64,000 nucleotides of DNA from Streptomyces spiroverticillatus. Its GTDB lineage: Bacteria > Actinomycetota > Actinomycetes > Streptomycetales > Streptomycetaceae. The stretch spans positions 373,761 through 437,760 of the forward strand of contig BMUX01000007.1 in the NCBI GenBank assembly GCA_014650415.1, in the 5' to 3' direction. The position numbers were made by a program, and so were the translations under genes. The notes below the pieces were generated by a model. That model saw only the letters and a program-made list of their open reading frames with translations. It ran no database searches and was not told the origin of the DNA. Positions 8,453 through 16,557 of the stretch are shown piece by piece (within the stretch, counting starts at the first letter, position 1; every line of letters starts with the position of its first letter).

Positions 8453-9403
8453 TCACTCCGCCACCGACGTGAACCGGCCCTCGGGGCCCCTGTCGTCCCA
8501 CGGCGTGTTGCGGCCGTCCAGGTCCACCAGCACGCCGTGCGGCTCCAGTTCCTCCCGTATCCGCTGCTCCATCTCCTCGGAGAGGAAGTGGTGGTGCAGG
8601 TCCAGGCAGGCGAGGTGGGTGAGCGGCTGGCCCTCCAGCAGGGCCGCCGCGCCCTCGTCGCCCAGGACCCCGTTGGAGAGGTCCAGCGTGTGCAGGCCGG
8701 CGACGACGGGCGCGGCGGCGACGGCCTCGGCGACCTCGTTCTGGATCTCGCTGTTGCGCAGCCCGAGATGGGTCAGGCCGGGGAAGCGGACGCCGCCCAG
8801 CAGCGGTGCCAGGTCGGAGAGTTCGGCGTCGCCGCCGTACTCCGAGACGCCGAGCCACAGGTCGAGGTGGGTGAGGGAAGGGAAGGTGCTGGAGGCGATG
8901 CCGCGCACGACTTCCCCGGGCAGGCCGCCCGTCTCGAGGGTCAGGCGGCGCAGCTTCTCGTGCCGGGTCGGCGGGAAGACGAGGCCCGTGCCGCCGCGCA
9001 CGCCCAGTTCGAGCAGGCCCGGGAACGCGGCGAGCAGGACCGTGACGTCGGACTGCTCGATCCAGGAGATCTCGTTCTCCTCCGACGTCATGTCGCCGAC
9101 GAAGACCGCCTCCAGGCTCGTCAGACGATCCGCGGCGGCCGTGATCAGGCCGATGGGCAAGCTGGAGTCGTTCTCGTACGTCGCTCCCCACGAGCCGACG
9201 ACGAGGGCCCGCACCCGGCCGGCATCGACCGTTGCGAGGAACCTGTGGAAGGCGTCCTGCCAGTTCTCCCTGCCCTCCCACGCATTGGCGTGGATGCACC
9301 AGGCCGCAGCGTCGGCTTCGGGCAGCTCGACGTCGTTGTCCGGCTCGGGGAAGGCCACGACCGGCAGGCCGTGGAACTCCGAGAGGTGGTCAATGCTGTA
9401 CAT
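8453..9403 (-). CDS. STM4015-family leucine-rich-repeat protein, copy B
   Basis: A 316-residue paralogue of copy A and the first gene of the operon. It shares FHGLPVVAFPEPD at the N-terminus, the GSWGATYENDSSLPIG block (GPWWDDTYLPM in copy A), and LRR units FPSLTHLDLWLG, FPGLTHLGLRNSEI, LHTLDLSNGVLGDEGA and LACLDLHHHFLSEE. Both copies end in GRFTSVAE/YRFVAVSE-like tails. ATG at 9403 is preferred to upstream codons because family homology begins there (MYSIDHLSEFHGLPV) and AGGAG lies 13 bases upstream. Eight bases separate it from copy A. No membrane segment or export signal is seen. Confidence 0.85.
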   Translation of the reverse strand: MYSIDHLSEFHGLPVVAFPEPDNDVELPEADAAAWCIHANAWEGRENWQDAFHRFLATVDAGRVRALVVGSWGATYENDSSLPIGLITAAADRLTSLEAVFVGDMTSEENEISWIEQSDVTVLLAAFPGLLELGVRGGTGLVFPPTRHEKLRRLTLETGGLPGEVVRGIASSTFPSLTHLDLWLGVSEYGGDAELSDLAPLLGGVRFPGLTHLGLRNSEIQNEVAEAVAAAPVVAGLHTLDLSNGVLGDEGAAALLEGQPLTHLACLDLHHHFLSEEMEQRIREELEPHGVLVDLDGRNTPWDDRGPEGRFTSVAE

Positions 9404-9447
9404 CTCCGCGAACTCCTGACGCCGTACGACCGACTGGTGTGCGAAAA

Positions 9448-9470
9448 GGTTTACCAAGAGCCACTGACAT
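9448..9470 (-). promoter_or_regulatory. Candidate DNA-damage (PafBC/RecA-NDp-like) promoter of the STM401x operon
   Basis: Read on the minus strand: ATGTCAGTG, eight bases, TAAACC. This resembles the RecA-independent DNA-damage promoter tTGTCRgtg-N8-TAnnnT known from mycobacteria, with a mismatch at the first base and at the last base of the -10. Transcription would start near 9441, giving a leader of about 38 bases with an AGGAG site before the first LRR gene. Confidence 0.5.
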
Positions 9471-9508
9471 CGCCGCCCGCCGGGGCCGTTTCCGCAGCTC
9501 AACGCCGA

Positions 9509-9531
9509 TTGTCAGACCCGGCCCTTAGCGT
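9509..9531 (+). promoter_or_regulatory. Candidate DNA-damage (PafBC/RecA-NDp-like) promoter of the QGD-DUF6745 unit
   Basis: TTGTCAGAC, eight bases (9518-9525), TAGCGT. Spacing and key bases fit tTGTCRgtg-N8-TAnnnT. The predicted start of transcription is near 9538, about 40 bases before the GTG of the QGD gene. It lies back to back with a similar element on the other strand. Confidence 0.5.
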
Positions 9532-9579
9532 TTGGGACATGGCAGTCACAGCGGGTGGCGGTCTGGGAAGGGGAGAGCT

Positions 9580-9906
9580 GTGTACCGGCAAGGGGACGTT
9601 CTGATCGTGCCGTTGGAGGAGTCGGCGGTGCCCGCGTACGCCGTGGGGGCGCCCGGTGAATCGCGCGACGGGCGGGGCCGGTTGGTGCTGGCCCTGGGCG
9701 AAGTCACGGGCCATGCGCACGCGGTGCAGGGCCCCGGCCGACTGGTGCGCGAAGGCGGGCCGTTCGACCCGATGCTGCTCCATCTCCCGGACGGCGGACG
9801 GGTCGTGCACGAGGAGCACGCGGTCGTACCCCTGCCGAAGGGCTGGTACCGGGTGGTGCGTCAGCGGGAGTACGTGCCGGGGGCGTTCCGTGTCGTCGCC
9901 GACTGA
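9580..9906 (+). CDS. Small QGD-type conserved protein
   Basis: A 108-residue cytoplasmic protein, probably all-beta. The order of conserved-looking blocks is YRQGDVLIVPLEE at the start, LALGEVTGHAHAV in the middle, then VVHEEHAVVPLPKGWYRVVRQREYVPG. I recall proteins with this QGD / GEVTGHAH / HEEH / QREY pattern next to DUF6745 genes in other bacteria, but know of no assigned function. The repeated His and Glu residues could bind a metal. GTG at 9580 is chosen for GGGGAG eight bases upstream and because QGD normally begins the protein; the in-frame TTG at 9532 has no such site. It is the first gene of a two-gene unit. Confidence 0.78.
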   Translation: MYRQGDVLIVPLEESAVPAYAVGAPGESRDGRGRLVLALGEVTGHAHAVQGPGRLVREGGPFDPMLLHLPDGGRVVHEEHAVVPLPKGWYRVVRQREYVPGAFRVVAD

Positions 9907-9985
9907 CACTGACGGGCGGACACGGCATGCGGACACCGGCCGCGAGGAACAGAGCAATGGGCAACAGAGAACGGGGAGTTCGGAC

Positions 9986-11002
9986 ATGCAGGAGCTGAAG
10001 ACGCGGGACACGCACGACTGGCGCGAGGTGGCCGCCGCCACCGGAGCCGCCGACAGGGCCGCGGCGGAGGAGGGCGTACGGCTCGCCTACCGCACGGCGG
10101 GCCTCGCCGAGCCGACGCGGATCGTCTGGGCCGACTCGCCCAGGGCCGCCGTCCAGGCCGTCGAGATACTCGCCGACGCGGGCCGCTCCGTACGGAACGA
10201 GGTCCGCACCGCCCCCTGGGCCGAGGAACGGCGGCGGGTGCACGACGAGTTGGGGCCCGCCGGCTGGGCCGCCCACTGGTCCGCCACCGGGGCACGGCTC
10301 TGGGACCCGACCCGGGCGCTCGCCGACCGGATACGGGCGGCGGTCGTGGAGGACCTGACGGTGCGCCCCGAGGACGCGGCGGACGTGCGGATGCTGCTCC
10401 TGGACGCCGTGCTCGGCCAGCACGACGCGGCCTGGCTCTCCGCGTTCGAGGGCTGCGGCGACCGGCTCGCGGGCCTGTCCCTGGTCGCCCGGAACGCGGG
10501 CTGGTGGTGGCCGTACGAGAACGCCGTGGTGATCAGCGAACGCCCCGTCGCTCTCCACCGCGACGAGGCCGGACGGCTGGACTGCGGAGAAGGCCCCGCC
10601 CTGGCCTACCCCGACGGTTTCGCCCTGTACGCCTGGCGGGGCATGCCGGTGCCCGCCGAGTTCCTGGACGAGCTGGCCGGGCTGACGCCGCAGCGGATCC
10701 GGGACGAGGAGAACGCCGAACTGCGCCGCGTGATGCTGGAGTTCTACGGCTACGACCGCTACCTCGCCGAGTCCGGGGCCGAGCCCGTGCACCGCGACGA
10801 GACCGGCATCCTCTGGCGGATCGCCCTGCCGGACGACGAGGACGCGGTGATGGTTGAGGTCGTCAACTCCACCGCCGAACCCGACGGCACCCACCGCACC
10901 TACTGGCTGCGGGTGCCGCCCACCACGAGGACCGCGAAGGAGGGAGTCGCCTGGACCTTCGGACTGGAAGGAGACGTGTACACACCACTGCGCCAAACCT
11001 GA
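9986..11002 (+). CDS. DUF6745-like protein
   Basis: A 338-residue protein that I assign to the DUF6745 type from the block WWWPYENAVVISERP, then LHRDEAGRLDCGEGPALAYPDG, and FALYAWRGMPVPAEFL. A middle segment (RRVMLEFYGYDRYL) and the C-terminal YWLRVPPTTRTAKEGVAWTFGL block follow. No catalytic motif, signal peptide or membrane segment is recognised. ATG follows GGGGAG. The 79-base gap after the QGD gene holds no promoter or terminator I can see, so the two are probably cotranscribed. The gene ends convergently with a PfkB kinase, 35 bases apart. Function unknown. Confidence 0.78.
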   Translation: MQELKTRDTHDWREVAAATGAADRAAAEEGVRLAYRTAGLAEPTRIVWADSPRAAVQAVEILADAGRSVRNEVRTAPWAEERRRVHDELGPAGWAAHWSATGARLWDPTRALADRIRAAVVEDLTVRPEDAADVRMLLLDAVLGQHDAAWLSAFEGCGDRLAGLSLVARNAGWWWPYENAVVISERPVALHRDEAGRLDCGEGPALAYPDGFALYAWRGMPVPAEFLDELAGLTPQRIRDEENAELRRVMLEFYGYDRYLAESGAEPVHRDETGILWRIALPDDEDAVMVEVVNSTAEPDGTHRTYWLRVPPTTRTAKEGVAWTFGLEGDVYTPLRQT

Positions 11003-11037
11003 CGGGGCCGGATCTGGCGAGGTGCGCGCCGGGGCCC

Positions 11038-11988
11038 CTACGCCGTGGGGTCCGCCGGCTCCGGCAGCAGCGCCTCGGGGCCGATCAGCGAGGTGTTGCC
11101 CGGCACCGTGCAGGCGTACGCCCCCGCCAGCGCGCCGAACCGGGCGCACTCCTGAAGGCTCCGGCCCGCGAGACGCCCGTACAGGAACCCCGAGACATAC
11201 GCGTCGCCCGCACCGTTGGAGTCGACCACCGGGGCGGGCGGGACGGTCGCCGCCACCGGTCGCGGGGTGCTGCCGCCGTCACGGGTCAGCAGGTACGAAC
11301 CGCCCGCGCCCGCCGTCGCCACGACGGCCTCGGCCCGGCCCTCGCGCAGGATCTCCCGCATCACGTCGCCGATCCGCTCGCCCGCACCGGCGGCGCTCAG
11401 GAACACCAGGTCGGCGCGGAGCGCGAAGTCGCGGTGGTGGTCGGCCACGCCGTCCCAGTCGTGCAGATCGGTGGAGAGCGGGACGCCCGAGGCCACCAGG
11501 TCGTCCAGCAGGTGCCGGGCGAAGCCCATGATCGACACGTGGACGTGGCGGGCCCGGCGGACGTGCGGCGCGTAGAAGTCGTGCGGCATCCGCAGGTCCT
11601 CCGGGTCGCGGGCGTCGTAGAACGACATCCGCCGGCCCGTCGGGTCCACCAGGTTGACCGCCCGCCGGGTGCCCGCCGGAGAGATCAGCGGCTCGAAGTC
11701 GACATCCCCCTTGGCGAGCCGCTCGCGCACCTGCCCGCCGATCCAGTCGTCCCCGATCACGTCCAGGAACTTCACGCCCAGGCCCAGCGCCCGCAGGCCC
11801 AGCGCGACGTTGCCGCCCGTGTGCCCCGGCCACTCGGTGATCGGGGCCACCCCGACCGAGTCCGCCAGCGGCACCGGCAGCTGGTCCACCCGCACCACCG
11901 TGTCCACGCCGCTGCCGCCGATCACCAGGACGTCGTGCCTGCCGTTCTCGTGCGGACCGTCCTGCCGCTGCCCCTGCTGAGCCACCAC
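11038..11988 (-). CDS. PfkB-family carbohydrate kinase
   Basis: A 316-residue ribokinase-family enzyme, transferring phosphate from ATP to a sugar or nucleoside. The N-terminal strand VLVIGGSGVDTVV, the glycine-rich substrate motif HTGGNVALGLRALG, and the C-terminal signature DSNGAGDAYVSGFLYG with catalytic Asp in GAGD are present. Tandem GTG codons at 11988 and 11985 follow AGGAGAGGGG; the first has the best spacing. Substrate not predictable. It stands alone, divergent from the SIMPL gene and convergent with the DUF6745-like gene. Confidence 0.88.
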   Translation of the reverse strand: MVAQQGQRQDGPHENGRHDVLVIGGSGVDTVVRVDQLPVPLADSVGVAPITEWPGHTGGNVALGLRALGLGVKFLDVIGDDWIGGQVRERLAKGDVDFEPLISPAGTRRAVNLVDPTGRRMSFYDARDPEDLRMPHDFYAPHVRRARHVHVSIMGFARHLLDDLVASGVPLSTDLHDWDGVADHHRDFALRADLVFLSAAGAGERIGDVMREILREGRAEAVVATAGAGGSYLLTRDGGSTPRPVAATVPPAPVVDSNGAGDAYVSGFLYGRLAGRSLQECARFGALAGAYACTVPGNTSLIGPEALLPEPADPTA

Positions 11989-12216
11989 GTTCCCCTCTCC
12001 TGCCCCGCAACTCCCCGTCGCGGCCCAGTATGGCGGGTTCGTACCCCTTACCGGTCCCCACACCGGAACGCCAGCCAGGGGCTTCCGGAGGGTGAACTTG
12101 GCCGGTGCCGTCGGGGTGGCGCGGATCTGCCGGGACCCGAAGCTGCTGGGATGTCCCCCCACTCTGTTCCGCCGGGGCGCTTCGCGGCTCCGGCTCCCGG
12201 AAGGACCCACCCCTCC

Positions 12217-12987
12217 ATGCCCCTGCTCCCGCCCGCCCCGCGCCTGATTCCCTCGCGTGTGCTCGTCGCCACCGCCCTCGCGGGCGGCCTGCTCGTCGCG
12301 GGTGCCGTGCCCGCGTCCGCGCTCGCCTCGGCCCCGGCCACGGCCGGTGTTTCGCACCCCGCACCCGCCACGGTGACCGTCACCGGATCGGGGGAGGCCA
12401 CCGCGACCCCCGACACCGCTTTCGTCGCCATGGGCGTCGAGGCCACCGCGCTGACCACGAAGGAAGCGCTGGCCGCCCAGTCGACCGCCGCCCAGGCGCT
12501 GCTCGCCGCCGTCCGGGCCCAGGGCGTCGCCGACCGCGACGTACGCACCGAGAACCTCTCCCTGAACCCCGTGTACCAGTACGACAACGGCAATCAGCGG
12601 CTGACCGGCTACCAGGCCGGACAGGGCTTCTCGGTCCGCGTGCGCGACCTCTCCCGCACCGGGGCCGTCATCCAGGCCGCCATGGACGCGGCGGGCAACG
12701 CGGGCCGGGTCAGCGGGGTGACCTTCGACGTCGCCGATCCCGCGCCGCTGCGTGCCGCCGCCCGCCGGGCCGCCCACCTCGACGCCCGGGAGAAGGCCGC
12801 CCAGCACGCCCGCCTCAGCGGCCGCTCGCTCGGCAGGCTGGTCTCGCTCACCGAGTCCGACCCCGGCCGACCGCGCCCGGTCGAGGTGCCCGCAGGGGCG
12901 CTCGCCGACGCGCCGCCGTCGGTGCCCGTCGCCCCGGGCCAGGTGAAGGACGAGGTCGTCGTGACCGCCGTGTACGAGCTGGACTGA
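12217..12987 (+). CDS. Secreted SIMPL-domain protein
   Basis: A 256-residue protein with an N-terminal signal peptide (hydrophobic stretch about 14-33, cleavage near ASALA). A SIMPL/DUF541 domain follows (about 45-255): VTVTGSGEATATPDTAFVAMGVE, the NLSLNPVYQYD block and the closing VKDEVVVTAVYELD. The family includes periplasmic BP26/OMP28-like proteins of unclear function that form ring-like oligomers. It is exported; a lipobox is absent. The ATG follows GGAAGGA. It is divergent from the PfkB kinase with a 228-base gap in which I see no clear promoter. Confidence 0.87.
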   Translation: MPLLPPAPRLIPSRVLVATALAGGLLVAGAVPASALASAPATAGVSHPAPATVTVTGSGEATATPDTAFVAMGVEATALTTKEALAAQSTAAQALLAAVRAQGVADRDVRTENLSLNPVYQYDNGNQRLTGYQAGQGFSVRVRDLSRTGAVIQAAMDAAGNAGRVSGVTFDVADPAPLRAAARRAAHLDAREKAAQHARLSGRSLGRLVSLTESDPGRPRPVEVPAGALADAPPSVPVAPGQVKDEVVVTAVYELD

Positions 12988-13163
12988 CCGCTCGGCGGTC
13001 GACGCGTGTTCCACAGGGAGGACGGCCGGGCATACGAGCGGCGCAGCGACCGTTCTCCCTGAAGAAAGCGCCCCCCTTTCGGCGGCCGACCGTCACGGGC
13101 CCGTTTCCCGGACGTCGCACACGGGTGCACATAATGGAATGAAGTCGACCCCTTGGAGGTGCC

Positions 13164-14372
13164 GTGACCAGTGCGGATTCCCCGCAGAAGCCGTTGCGCG
13201 AAAAACTGCGAGGGCTGAGGACCGCGGCGTTCGGAGCCGATCCCGCCGGGGAGCGCATGGAACGCATCCGCCGCTCGCCGAACTTCGCCGACGGCGTCTT
13301 CCAGAACCCCGAAGGCACCCGGGCCGCCCGCCCCTCGCCCAAATCGACCTCCAGCCTGCTGAAGACGTACTTCCGCAAGGACGAGCGGGTCCTGCGCGCA
13401 CCCGCGGGCACCGTGCCCGTGCACGCCACCACTCTCGCCGACATCAAGGAGCCGCCCGCCTCCGGGCTGCGCCTGACCTGGATGGGCCACTCCAGCGTCC
13501 TCGCCGAGATCGACGGCAGCCGGGTGCTCTTCGACCCGGTGTGGAGCGAGCGCTGCTCCCCGTTCGACTTCGCCGGACCCAAGCGGCTGCACCCCGTGCC
13601 CGTGCCGCTGGCCTCCCTCGGAGACATCGACGTCGTCGTCATCTCGCACGACCACTACGACCACCTCGACATGCCCAGCATCCGCGCCCTCAAGGCGAGC
13701 GGCGCGCTCTTCGCGGTCCCGCTCGGCGTCGGCGCGCACCTGGAGCACTGGGGCATCCCCGAGAGCCGCATCCGCGAGCTGGACTGGAACGAGTCCACCG
13801 AGGTCGCCGGGCTGACCCTGACGGCCACCCCGGCCCGCCACTTCTGCGGCCGCGGCCTGCGCAACCAACAGCACACCCTCTGGGCGTCCTGGGCGGTCGC
13901 GGGCCCCGAGCACCGCATCTTCCACAGCGGTGACACCGGCTACTTCGAGGGATTCAAGGACATCGGCGCGGTGCACGGACCGTTCGATGCCACGATGATC
14001 CAGATCGGTGCCTACAGCCCGCACTGGCCCGACATCCACATGACCCCCGAAGAGGGCATGCGCACCCACCTCGACCTCCAGGGCGGCAGCCCGCACGGCG
14101 TCATGCTGCCGATCCACTGGGGCACTTTCAACCTCGCCCCGCACCCGTGGGACGAGCCGGGCGAGGGCACCGTCACCGCCGCCGCGAAGGCCGGTGCGGC
14201 GATCGCCCTGCCGTGCCCGGGCGAGCCCTTCGAACCCACGTCGCAGTCCGTGCCGTCCACCCCCTGGTGGCGCGGCGTCGCGGTCCGCAGGCCCGGTGCG
14301 CAAACCCCGGCCGCCTCGGCGACGGTGACGTCCCCCGTCGTCGTACAGAAGGAGACAGCGGCGTCCGCATAG
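13164..14372 (+). CDS. MBL-fold hydrolase, NAPE-PLD-like
   Basis: A 402-residue metallo-beta-lactamase-fold protein of the NAPE-PLD/UlaG-like group. The binuclear zinc motif is SHDHYDHLD (His162, His164, Asp166, His167). TPARHFCGRG supplies the third His and FHSGDTGY the bridging Asp. The HPWDEPGEG loop and a C-terminal IHWGTF segment complete the pattern of phospholipase-D-like members. A basic N-terminal 60 residues may act in membrane association; no signal peptide is evident. GTG at 13164 follows GGAGGT. Substrate is probably a phosphodiester lipid, by family only. A terminator follows at 14392. Confidence 0.87.
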   Translation: MTSADSPQKPLREKLRGLRTAAFGADPAGERMERIRRSPNFADGVFQNPEGTRAARPSPKSTSSLLKTYFRKDERVLRAPAGTVPVHATTLADIKEPPASGLRLTWMGHSSVLAEIDGSRVLFDPVWSERCSPFDFAGPKRLHPVPVPLASLGDIDVVVISHDHYDHLDMPSIRALKASGALFAVPLGVGAHLEHWGIPESRIRELDWNESTEVAGLTLTATPARHFCGRGLRNQQHTLWASWAVAGPEHRIFHSGDTGYFEGFKDIGAVHGPFDATMIQIGAYSPHWPDIHMTPEEGMRTHLDLQGGSPHGVMLPIHWGTFNLAPHPWDEPGEGTVTAAAKAGAAIALPCPGEPFEPTSQSVPSTPWWRGVAVRRPGAQTPAASATVTSPVVVQKETAASA

Positions 14373-14391
14373 CTGTCATGCAGCACCGCAC

Positions 14392-14428
14392 ACCGGTCGT
14401 CCCCGCATCCCGGGGGCGGCCGGTTTTC
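14392..14428 (+). terminator. Hairpin terminator after the MBL hydrolase
   Basis: A 14-bp stem (ACCGGTCGTCCCCG with CGGGGGCGGCCGGT, two G-U pairs), 5-base loop, then TTTCGTCT. It lies 20 bases past the stop and separates the MBL gene from the conservon. Confidence 0.78.
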
Positions 14429-14665
14429 GTCTGCCCGTACGAACGCTCATACCAGAGCGGGACGCCGGGCGGGCAAGTTTGGCAACTGCCCCTCACCCAT
14501 GGAATGTTCCCGACTACTGTGAGTGCCCGGTGATCAACGGGGGCCCGCATCACCCGAGTTGAGCCCAGCCCTGCTCCGGCCCCGGAAACCGGACCGGACG
14601 CAGGCCCTGAGACCAGGAGGGCCCTGCACGCCGAATCCGTGGGGCCCCACGTACCGAGGACGCTG

Positions 14666-16552
14666 ATGTCTCATCTTCGCGCACCAGCCGCGCGAGCAGA
14701 CCGCCGCGAGGGCGGGCGGCACGGCCGGCCGGGAGCCCGTCCCCCCGCGGCGTCCACTCCCGAAGCGCAGCTGCGTCCCCAGATGCTCCGCGCCGCCGTA
14801 CTGCCCGCCGTCGTCGTCGCCCTCAGCGGCGCCGGTGCCGTGCTGCACACGGTCCGCACCGCCGGGGTCCGTCCGACCCAGAACTTATGGATCGGCCTCG
14901 CGGCAGCCGCCGTGCTCGCCGCCGTCGCCGTGCTCGTCGCCGTGGTGGCCGCCCTGCGGGCGGCCCGCTCGGTCACGCAGCGCTGCGCCGAACTGCGCCG
15001 CACCAGCGCCCGCCGCCAGGACGAGCTGCGCGCCGTCGTCGACACGCTGCGACGCGGCGAGGAGCCCGACATACGGCGCACCGTGCCGCCCGGCGCACCG
15101 CGCGGCGGCGACGAGTTCGACCAGCTCGCCCAGGAGATGGGGCGCGCCCACGACGCGGCGGTGACCGCCGTCGTCCAGGCGTCCAAGTTCTCCAGCAGCG
15201 CGGGCACCGACCAGAAGGTCGAGGTCTTCGTCAACCTCGCACGGCGGCTTCAGTCCCTCGTGCACCGCGAGATCCAGCTCCTCGACGAGCTGGAGAACGA
15301 GGTCGAGGACCCGGACCTGCTCAAGGGCCTCTTCCACGTCGACCACCTGGCCACCCGCATCCGCCGCCACGCCGAGAACCTCGCCGTGCTCGGCGGGGCC
15401 ATCTCGCGTCGCCAGTGGAGCAACCCGGTCTCCATGAGCGAGGTCATGCGCTCCTCGATCGCCGAGGTCGAGCAGTACTCGCGGGTCAAGCTGGTGCCGC
15501 CGATCGACGGCACCCTGCGCGGCCACGCGGTCGCCGACATCATCCACCTGCTCGCCGAACTCGTGGAGAACGCCACGGTGTTCAGCGCCCCGCACACCAC
15601 CGTGCTGCTGCGCGCCCAGTTCGTCACCGCCGGGCTCGCCATCGAGGTCGAGGACCGGGGGCTCGGCATGCCGGTCACCGAGCAGAACAAGATGAACGCC
15701 CTGCTCGCCGACCCCGACCAGGTCAACGTCCAGCACCTCCTCCAGGACGGCCGGATCGGCCTCTTCGTGGTGTCCGCACTGGCCCGCAGGCACGGCATCG
15801 CCGTCCGCCTCCAGAACAACATCTACGGCGGCGTCCAGGCCGTGCTCGTCCTCCCCGAATCCCTCCTCGGCGAGGAGCACGACACCGCCGGTACGGGTAC
15901 GTCCCGCCAGCCGGCCGCCGCCTCCGCGCAGGCCGACCCGCCCCCGATATCCGGTGCGCCCGCCGCGCAGCAGACCGCGCCGCCGCTGCCCTCGCGCGAG
16001 CGGGAGCGCGAGCGCGAGCGCGAACGGGACCGGAAGAGGGAGCGGGCAGGCACCCAGGAACCCGGCACCGTCCCCCACCAGGAACCGCCGCAGTCCGCAC
16101 CCGCCGCCACCCCCTCCACGACCACCGGCAACACCCCGCTCCCCGTGCGCGGCCAGCACACCGACCGGCCCAACCCGGCCGCCGCGGTGCCCGGCGTCAC
16201 CCACGGGCTCACCTCCCCGCCGCAGTTCACCGTTCCCGCCGAGCCGGTGCACAGCACCGCGCGCACCACGCCCGACGGTGCGGTGCGCGGCCGGGTCAGC
16301 AGGCCCCGGCTGCCGAGGCGCAGGAGCCAGGAGAACCTCGTACCGCAACTGAAGGACGGACCCGCCCCGCGCAAGGACGACGAGCAGCCCGTGCTGCACG
16401 ACCCCGGACTGATGGCCGCCTTCCAGCGCGGCATCGGACTGGCGGAGGCGGCGGACCCGCGCACGGAGGAGCGTCCCGACAACGACGCGTCCACCGCAGG
16501 TCCCGAGTCCGCACATCCCCACGACACGCACTTCCCCACCCCCAAGGAGTGA
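14666..16552 (+). CDS. cvnA: Conservon sensor kinase-like protein CvnA
   Basis: A 628-residue membrane protein, first gene of a conservon. Two hydrophobic segments (about 36-55 and 75-98) flank a very short external loop and lead into a HAMP-like helix. The histidine kinase-type ATPase part (about 230-400) has the N-box ELVENATVFSAPH and G-box EDRGLGMP, but no ordinary phospho-acceptor H-box, as in this family. The C-terminal 220 residues are Pro/Ala/Arg-rich and disordered, with a run of alternating Arg-Glu. Codon 74 is TTA (14885-14887), the only Leu-TTA codon I found in the window's genes, so translation may need the bldA tRNA. ATG follows GAGGA. Confidence 0.92.
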   Translation: MSHLRAPAARADRREGGRHGRPGARPPAASTPEAQLRPQMLRAAVLPAVVVALSGAGAVLHTVRTAGVRPTQNLWIGLAAAAVLAAVAVLVAVVAALRAARSVTQRCAELRRTSARRQDELRAVVDTLRRGEEPDIRRTVPPGAPRGGDEFDQLAQEMGRAHDAAVTAVVQASKFSSSAGTDQKVEVFVNLARRLQSLVHREIQLLDELENEVEDPDLLKGLFHVDHLATRIRRHAENLAVLGGAISRRQWSNPVSMSEVMRSSIAEVEQYSRVKLVPPIDGTLRGHAVADIIHLLAELVENATVFSAPHTTVLLRAQFVTAGLAIEVEDRGLGMPVTEQNKMNALLADPDQVNVQHLLQDGRIGLFVVSALARRHGIAVRLQNNIYGGVQAVLVLPESLLGEEHDTAGTGTSRQPAAASAQADPPPISGAPAAQQTAPPLPSRERERERERERDRKRERAGTQEPGTVPHQEPPQSAPAATPSTTTGNTPLPVRGQHTDRPNPAAAVPGVTHGLTSPPQFTVPAEPVHSTARTTPDGAVRGRVSRPRLPRRRSQENLVPQLKDGPAPRKDDEQPVLHDPGLMAAFQRGIGLAEAADPRTEERPDNDASTAGPESAHPHDTHFPTPKE

Positions 16553-16557
16553 CCCCC

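Noticed and set aside
9532-9579. TTG 9532 as the start of the QGD protein.
   Set aside because: It overlaps the predicted promoter -10 and lacks a ribosome binding site; GTG 9580 has GGGGAG and fits the QGD N-terminus.
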